DNA of 64,000 nt from Torreya grandis (lineage: Eukaryota > Streptophyta > Pinopsida > Cupressales > Taxaceae), in assembly GCA_037957365.1 (NCBI GenBank), contig JARHVA010002128.1, forward strand, positions 1,152,501 to 1,216,500, given 5' to 3'. The notes under the pieces are model-generated. The model made no database searches. It saw only the letters and a program-made list of their open reading frames with translations, and was not told the DNA's origin. Position numbers and translations under genes: made by a program. Positions within the stretch are counted from its first letter, which is position 1; every line of letters starts with the position of its first letter. Shown here one piece after another: positions 58,140 to 64,000 of the stretch.

Positions 58140-58800
58140 TTTTTACATGGAGTTATTTATCTCATGGTATTAAAATATGGGTAGGGTATTTCTTCCATCC
58201 AATACCATGGGCTTATTCAGATCATTTTCCACCATCATTTCATGAAGACTCAAGATGGAGAATCTTCTTGGGAATCATTCCTAAAAAATAAGCTAAAGAT
58301 TATATATAGAATAAAAATAAGAACTATTTATTCCTCCATTACACCAAGATCTAATCGAAAGGATGGGATGTCAAGTGAAGATCTAATTCCAAAGGTTAGA
58401 AAGGAGAAATTTCTGAAAATAGAGGCACCTAAACCTATCTCTAAGGAAACATAGAACCAACCACTATACAAGTTCATACTTTTTATATCTCTAATGAAGA
58501 TAAATTATCCCTAGGAGTATCATAAACTAGGATCCTAAGGAGGAGTTCAAGAAGAAAGACTCCAAAGGAGGAGCCTAGGCCAATACCTCTACCAAAGAGA
58601 AAAAGAATAAGACATATTAGAGGAGAAATATTATCAAGAGAGATTGTATGGATATACTTGTAGTTATAAACTAGGAACACCCTTTTGAGGTTCCAAGTAC
58701 TGAAGTAGTGATGACAACTAAAACTAGTGAAGAAGAACCCATGCATGAAAAAATTAGAGAAGATCCTCAATTAGAATTGAGGAACTAAACAATATGGTAG
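58140..58800 (+). pseudogene. Possible C-terminal part of the interrupted plant transposon-type protein
   Basis: One plus-strand frame (phase of 58242) reads KIWVGYFFHPIPWAYSDHFP, then DSRWRIFLGIIPKK, a stop, and KIRTIYSSITPRSNRKDGMS with EDLIPKVRKEKFLKIEAPKP. It becomes Lys/Glu/Pro-rich further on (for example EEEPMHEKIREDPQLELRN near 58725-58785). The composition, with an ordered segment then a basic and acidic tail, resembles the C-terminal tail of the same protein family as 1-666. The position directly beyond the right LTR of C is what a split gene would give. The link is inference, because the middle of the protein was not found. Confidence 0.4.
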
Positions 58801-59240
58801 GGTGTCTAAGAAATTTGAAATAGGGTCTCCTCCACCATCTTCATATCATTCACAACTTGATAAAGGTAAGGCCCCAAGTGAATAAGAGGTTCAATCTTCC
58901 AATCATGATGAGGAAGCAAAAGTACAAGAAGCCCTCATCCTCTAATACAAAGCATCCTAAGATGACATATGTTTTTAACATTATTGAGATGTTAATTATA
59001 ACCATTTTTGGTGTGTGATTTGTGTTATAGGTATTATAAGGACCATTGGGATGTTTTTTATTTATTAGTAATCTTTTTTTAGTATGTTTGAAGCCTTTTG
59101 GAGCTTCCTACCAAAGTGACTAATTTGAAATTTTGAATTTCCAAACTAGCTTTGTGGGGTGTTTTAGAGTCTTGTGTGAAATATAATGTTTGTAATTAGT
59201 ATAAATAGGTCCTATGATGTGTGTGAGGGTATTTTCAATG
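58801..59240. other. AT-rich DNA, nothing recognised
   Basis: No reading frame, repeat or RNA gene was recognised in this stretch. Confidence 0.5.
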
Positions 59241-60860
59241 TGCCGTTCATGTGAGAGAATAATATGAGCCAAGAAATCTAATGGTAACTACCACCTACAT
59301 GGAAGTTAGAAAGAAAAATAAGTTAACATGCATATACTTAAGTATTTTTCACCACCAAAATTTAGTAGGAGCATGATTTAAAATCAAGTTACCTATACTT
59401 ATCCAATATTTTTCAGAACCTAAATTTAGTGGTAGAATGTATTGGAAACATGTTCTCCAAACTTATTCAGTATTCAACACACTTAGATTCAGTGAGGCCA
59501 TGTCTTGGAAACATGTCCTCCACATTAAAAATTATTTTAGTTTTCATATTTCTCCATATATATTTAGGTCATGCTTTATAATCATGTTTTACACATTACA
59601 TAGTTTCCAAATCAGCCAAAGTACATAATTATATGATTTAGATACACATATATGGTAGAATTCTATACATTGGTACTATTATTTTACATAGTTTCTACAT
59701 GAGACATATCTAAGGTGCATATGATATGAAATGTGTACCTAATATTAAAAAATCCAAATCAGTTTCAAATTTCAAACAATCTTAGGGACTATCATCACCC
59801 ACCATGTTATATTTTTATGGACTGTCTTGAGCCAATATCTCTCTATCTCCTTAGACATATTCACTTTATAAATTTATATATTTGTCTTAATCACACTCTT
59901 AGTGATTTATATTGATAAATATTTAAAATCAAGTTGCTAATAGGCAAGGTAGTTTCATTGATACACAAGTGTACTCTTAAAACTCACTCTTTCAATTTCA
60001 ATAATTTCAAATGGTTTTCAATTTTATACTATATGCATTTATTATATATTGTAACATGATCTTAGTTACATGTCACTCACCAAAAAATAACTCAAGTTAG
60101 ACTTATGCAAAGGCAAAGTGTTTTATACACACCTAGGTACACATTTCTTCTCCATTAAACTAGTAATTTCATTACTCTATTAAAGGGGTTAAAATATAGA
60201 TGATATTTATGGATTATATAGCACCTTAGTCTTTTCATCACCCACCAGGTTAGACTTTTATGAATTGTATTGATCTAATCTACTACAATAGTTGGTTGAA
60301 TTTTTGGTATGGTTGAGGTGATTAAATCACTCAATCTTTCCAAGTTTTTAGGTTGGACTCGATTGTATCATCTATCCTCACCACTTTGATAATATGATTT
60401 GACTTTGTTCACCCATACTCACCAGGTTATAAATATGATTGGGTTTAATGATTTAGATAATCTCAAATACTAAGTGGTAACTCACCTTTTATTCAAGTTT
60501 GGGGGAATGTTCTTTCAAATCTCTCTCTATCTCCTTAGATATATGCACTTTACAGATTTACATATTTTTCTTATCTCACTTTTAATGATTTATAATGATA
60601 CATATTTCAAATTAAGTTTCCAATAAGCAAGGTAGTTGCATTGATACACAAGTGTACTCTTAAAACTCACTCTTTCAATTTCAATCATTTCAAATGCTTT
60701 TCAATTTTAAATTATATGCATTGATTATATATTTTAACATGCTCTTGGTTTAAGGTCACTCACCAAAAAATAAGTCAAGTTAGACTCATGCAAAGGTAAG
60801 GATTGTTATATTAAATGGGGTAAAATTTAGATTATATCTATGGATTAAAAATCACCTTAG
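59241..60860. repeat. Degenerate direct-repeat region, left block
   Basis: 59829-60125 and 60512-60803 are direct copies 683 bp apart, sharing 'gatacacaagtgtactctta' and 'caccaaaaaataa'. Inside lie two copies (about 59790 and 60237) of a phrase 'catcacccaccaggtta...ttatggattgt', and two or three 60-70-bp units of the type 'ttggaaacatgtcctccaca' at 59345-59560. No gene was recognised. Confidence 0.7.
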
Positions 60861-63269
60861 TCTTATACACTTGGAAAACTCATACATTGGTTATTCCTCT
60901 CAATTATATACCTTTCATACTTTTGAAAGTCTTACATCTAATATATCTTGTGCCCTTTTTCCTATCTCTTGGTTTGATCAATATTATTTTGATGAATCAG
61001 ACTTCATATCTTACCTAGAATGCTTAAAATATGCTTATATTATGCCCCTATAATTTTTGAACATGTACCTATTTTCTAACTACCAAGACACAAGTGTTAG
61101 TCCTAGACCCTTGCATCACCATTAGTATCTTACCCTGATATAGGTGTCTAGTGCCCTAAAGTCATAGAATTTTAAAATGAAACATATCTTAATGGTTGGC
61201 CTAATTACTTTAATGTGAGATATTTCCCAATATAAGTGGTATATATTCATAATCACTCCTCATTCATTCCTCACCTATAAAAAACCTATCATAAACCAAG
61301 GCAACTTATCATAGCATTAAACTAAGCAATCGATAAAGTAAATCTTCCCTATTTTCTCCTATTTTCATATTATTCATAGGGATAACACATAAACATGTCT
61401 AGCTTATTGAAAGCATAGCCTAAGATCCCAATTTTCAAAGTTACAACCTAGGTCATTATTTTACTTTCTTTCCACATATTGCATGATTCACACATAAGCC
61501 AACATGTAGGGAGGAACTAAATGAATCTGAGGCCCTCTTTAGAGTATTATCTATGTAGTTAATTCTCATTTATAAAGGGATATTTGGGGTTAGTTCAACA
61601 CCATGTGCCTATTAACCCTTTTTTTCCAAGGTCACCATGAAGATGAAGAACTATGGTTTTACAATTTCATGAGGAGCAACAATCCATGACCTAGATATGA
61701 ATTCACCATGGTGAAAGTGAAGACAAACCTAGAAGCATCTAGGTGGATGCATCTTTTTTTAGCAGCTATTTCTTATGGGACACCTATATCCTAATAAGAT
61801 AATAGAATTGATGCTAACATCTAAGGATGATACCAGTGTCTACAAATCCATATGCACTCAATCTATAATTTTGAAACTATTCCAAAATCCTCTTATAGTA
61901 TGTGAAATACATGTTTTAGATCTATAACTATATTAGCAATAGAACCAAATATTTACATTTTTATTTGTCATTTTCATATCTAGCATAATTGTACTCTCTA
62001 TATTTATCCTATCTCATTTTAATAAATTCATCATGTGTTGTATCTAACTTTATCATTTAATTTTCCTATTGTAGATCTAATTATCACCCTTGTACATTGT
62101 CATTTCTATATTCTTAACCCTATATACCCAAGTATGATCCTTATCCAATTTAGGGTTAAACAAGAGTATGAATAATGGTGGCATACAAAGGAATCAAAAG
62201 TTCCACCATATAGTCATGTATATTTTGAGTGGGAGGATTCATCTCCTTTCATTACAATTAAGCTTCACAAATACTAAAATTTCAAGAAAAATCAAAAAAT
62301 CAAAAATCCCAAAACTATAAAACATTTAAATAATTAAAAAATACTTAAAAAGTAGCATGTTCCTAGTTGTACTATTTATTTTACTTATTTTATTTTCTCC
62401 ATGTTCATAGATATCATGTCATTCCTTTTCATATATACACATATATTTCATGCATCATTTGAGAGTGATATAGGCATACCCATATACATGATATATTCAC
62501 ATCCAAATGTTTGGTTTTCCCTCTACTCACACCATAAGTATTTTAGGGGAATATTATTCTTTGATCAAGATACATTGAGGTATTATTTTTATATTGTCAC
62601 TTTCCATTATCATGTTTTATCTATATACTTACACATGCCTATATTCATGATTATACATTTCATAATGTACTTGATATGCTATGTGCTTAACTATTTTTTA
62701 AAACACATATTTATAAGAACTAGAATGGTATGTCCATGTTAGTTGCTTATATTACATACTCTCATTTATGCACTTCCTTAAGTGTGTTCCTTTCTTTTTA
62801 TTATCTTTCATTGTATTGGTTATTTGAGCATTTGAATATAAATATTTATTGTGGCTCCCATGCCTTTATTTTCATATTTGGACATTTTAATATGTCACTC
62901 TATGTTTTATGTGTCCATTTTAATATTTCATTCTATTATTTATGGAAATTTGATTAAGTTGTGTTCCTTAGATTGTGTGGCATTTGAACATGCCCCTTGT
63001 ATGATGTCTCCTTAGACCATTTATTATTTCATTGATTTTGAGTGATATTGTGTGTGTGCTTGTATAATTCCTAAACTTTTATTTTTACTCTCTAAATATT
63101 TCCATGATCTATATCATGCATGTAAATATTTATTTTGGTCACATACTAGATTTTAAATGTTATATCTAACTAGACATGTTACTCCTATATGATACATGAT
63201 CCATAACATATTATAAATTTATTTTATATTTTTGAGATAAGGTAACTACCAAATTCTATTTCTCATGAG
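60861..63269. other. AT-rich DNA, no recognised gene
   Basis: Short frames exist (for example a 113-codon plus frame at 62401-62742, rich in Phe/Tyr/Ile/His), but composition alone explains them and no domain is visible. No LTR ends were recognised. Confidence 0.5.
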
Positions 63270-64000
63270 ATCAAAAGGGGAGGGGGTATGTCATAGAGGC
63301 ATGACTTCCAAATTTTCATAGTCTTATATTTCAATGGGAGCATGTCAAAAGGGCATAAAATCCACACTGATTTAGTATTCATCATCTCTATATTACATTG
63401 GGGGCTTGTTATATAAACATTTTCTCCACATTTATAGTAGTTGTCATAGTCTCTATATCAGTGGAGACATGTCATAAAAACATGTCATCCATACTTGCAC
63501 TAGCTTTACAATTCACTAGATTTTAAAGTTTTATGATTTCTTGTGGTAAGATGGACTATGCATGGGTACTATTACTATACCTAGATTTTAGATTGAGACA
63601 TATATGAGGTACATATGCCTTGTAAGGGGCACCAAAAATTTTCAAAATCAAATCATTTTAAAGAATTTAAATACTATTATGTATTATTATCATACCCATG
63701 ATAAACTATTATGGATTGTTATCGATCCAATATATTATAGTAGTCGGTTCATATTTGGAAGGTTGAGATGGTTAAATAACTCAATATTAACAAATTTATA
63801 AGTTATATTTGATTAAATCATATAAATTTAATAGGATTATAGGTTGTATTTGATTAAATCATCCACCCTCACCAGATATATATTGAGAGTTGATTAAATT
63901 GCTCACACTCACATGATTGAGATGAAACAAGCTCAATTTTTATGTTGTAACTCACTTTCACACCAATATTGAGGGAATTGTTTCATCTAATATCTATATA
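63270..64000. repeat. Degenerate direct-repeat region, right block
   Basis: 63281-63530 holds about four 60-72-bp units of the type 'gggagcatgtcataaaaacatgtcctccacacttatatagt'-like text, only loosely conserved. 63540-64000 parallels 59640-59830 and 60230-60530 (for example 'gagacatatatgaggtacatatg' and 'ggttgagatggttaaata'). It continues past the window end. Confidence 0.6.

Noticed and set aside
62401..62742. 113-codon plus frame as a gene
   Set aside because: Composition is that of AT-rich DNA, with no domain, no conserved start context and no neighbours supporting a gene.
1..64000. CRISPR arrays, tRNA or rRNA genes, bacterial-type operons or ribosome binding sites
   Set aside because: None was seen; the window is eukaryotic repeat DNA.

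Overview
The window looks like intergenic DNA from a plant nuclear genome of the large, repeat-rich kind. It is AT-rich, and CpG is almost absent outside one young element. I found no intact host gene, no tRNA or rRNA and no CRISPR array. All recognisable coding sequence belongs to retrotransposons or to transposon-associated plant proteins. A gymnosperm or another big-genome plant is my guess; no single-copy gene is present to settle it.

The layout is a nest of LTR retrotransposons that can be dated relative to one another. The outermost layer is a decayed plus-strand gene of the 'putative plant transposon protein' type: an N-terminal part at 1-666 and a possible C-terminal part at 58140-58800. 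It appears to be split by a giant Ty3/gypsy element, C (about 667-58036, minus strand), with direct repeats of about 6.2 kb in the positions of its LTRs. Between them lie gag (about 42.4-42.8 kb), protease, an archaeal-type RNase H, reverse transcriptase, RNase H and integrase (41.2-37.06 kb), all broken by stops.

Three elements landed in C. Gypsy A (4305-18189, minus, LTRs of about 1.17 kb, target duplication CAAGT) sits in the left LTR. Gypsy B (about 20789-37062, minus, LTRs of 2.9 kb) sits where pol meets the left LTR. Copia D (47907-56608, plus, target duplication GATAT/GTTAT) sits in the right LTR. The uninterrupted sites for A and D are visible in the opposite copy of C's LTR.

The youngest layer is a Ty1/copia element (7299-11936, minus) inside A. 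It has two 903-bp LTRs, a perfect TTTCC target duplication, a methionine-tRNA-type primer site and a polypurine tract. Gag and protease run in one frame with only two stops, but integrase and part of reverse transcriptase are missing.

The most interesting observations are these: a plant mobile domain (MAIN/MAIL-type) gene remnant carried antisense in gypsy B and crossing from LTR into internal sequence; arrays of ACGT-core palindromes in the young copia; TTGAC-rich palindromic motifs spread through gypsy B; the 6.2-kb LTR-like repeats of C; and a gag-only copia (D) with unrecognised downstream reading frames. The right end (59.2-64 kb) is a patchwork of degenerate direct repeats with no recognised coding sequence.
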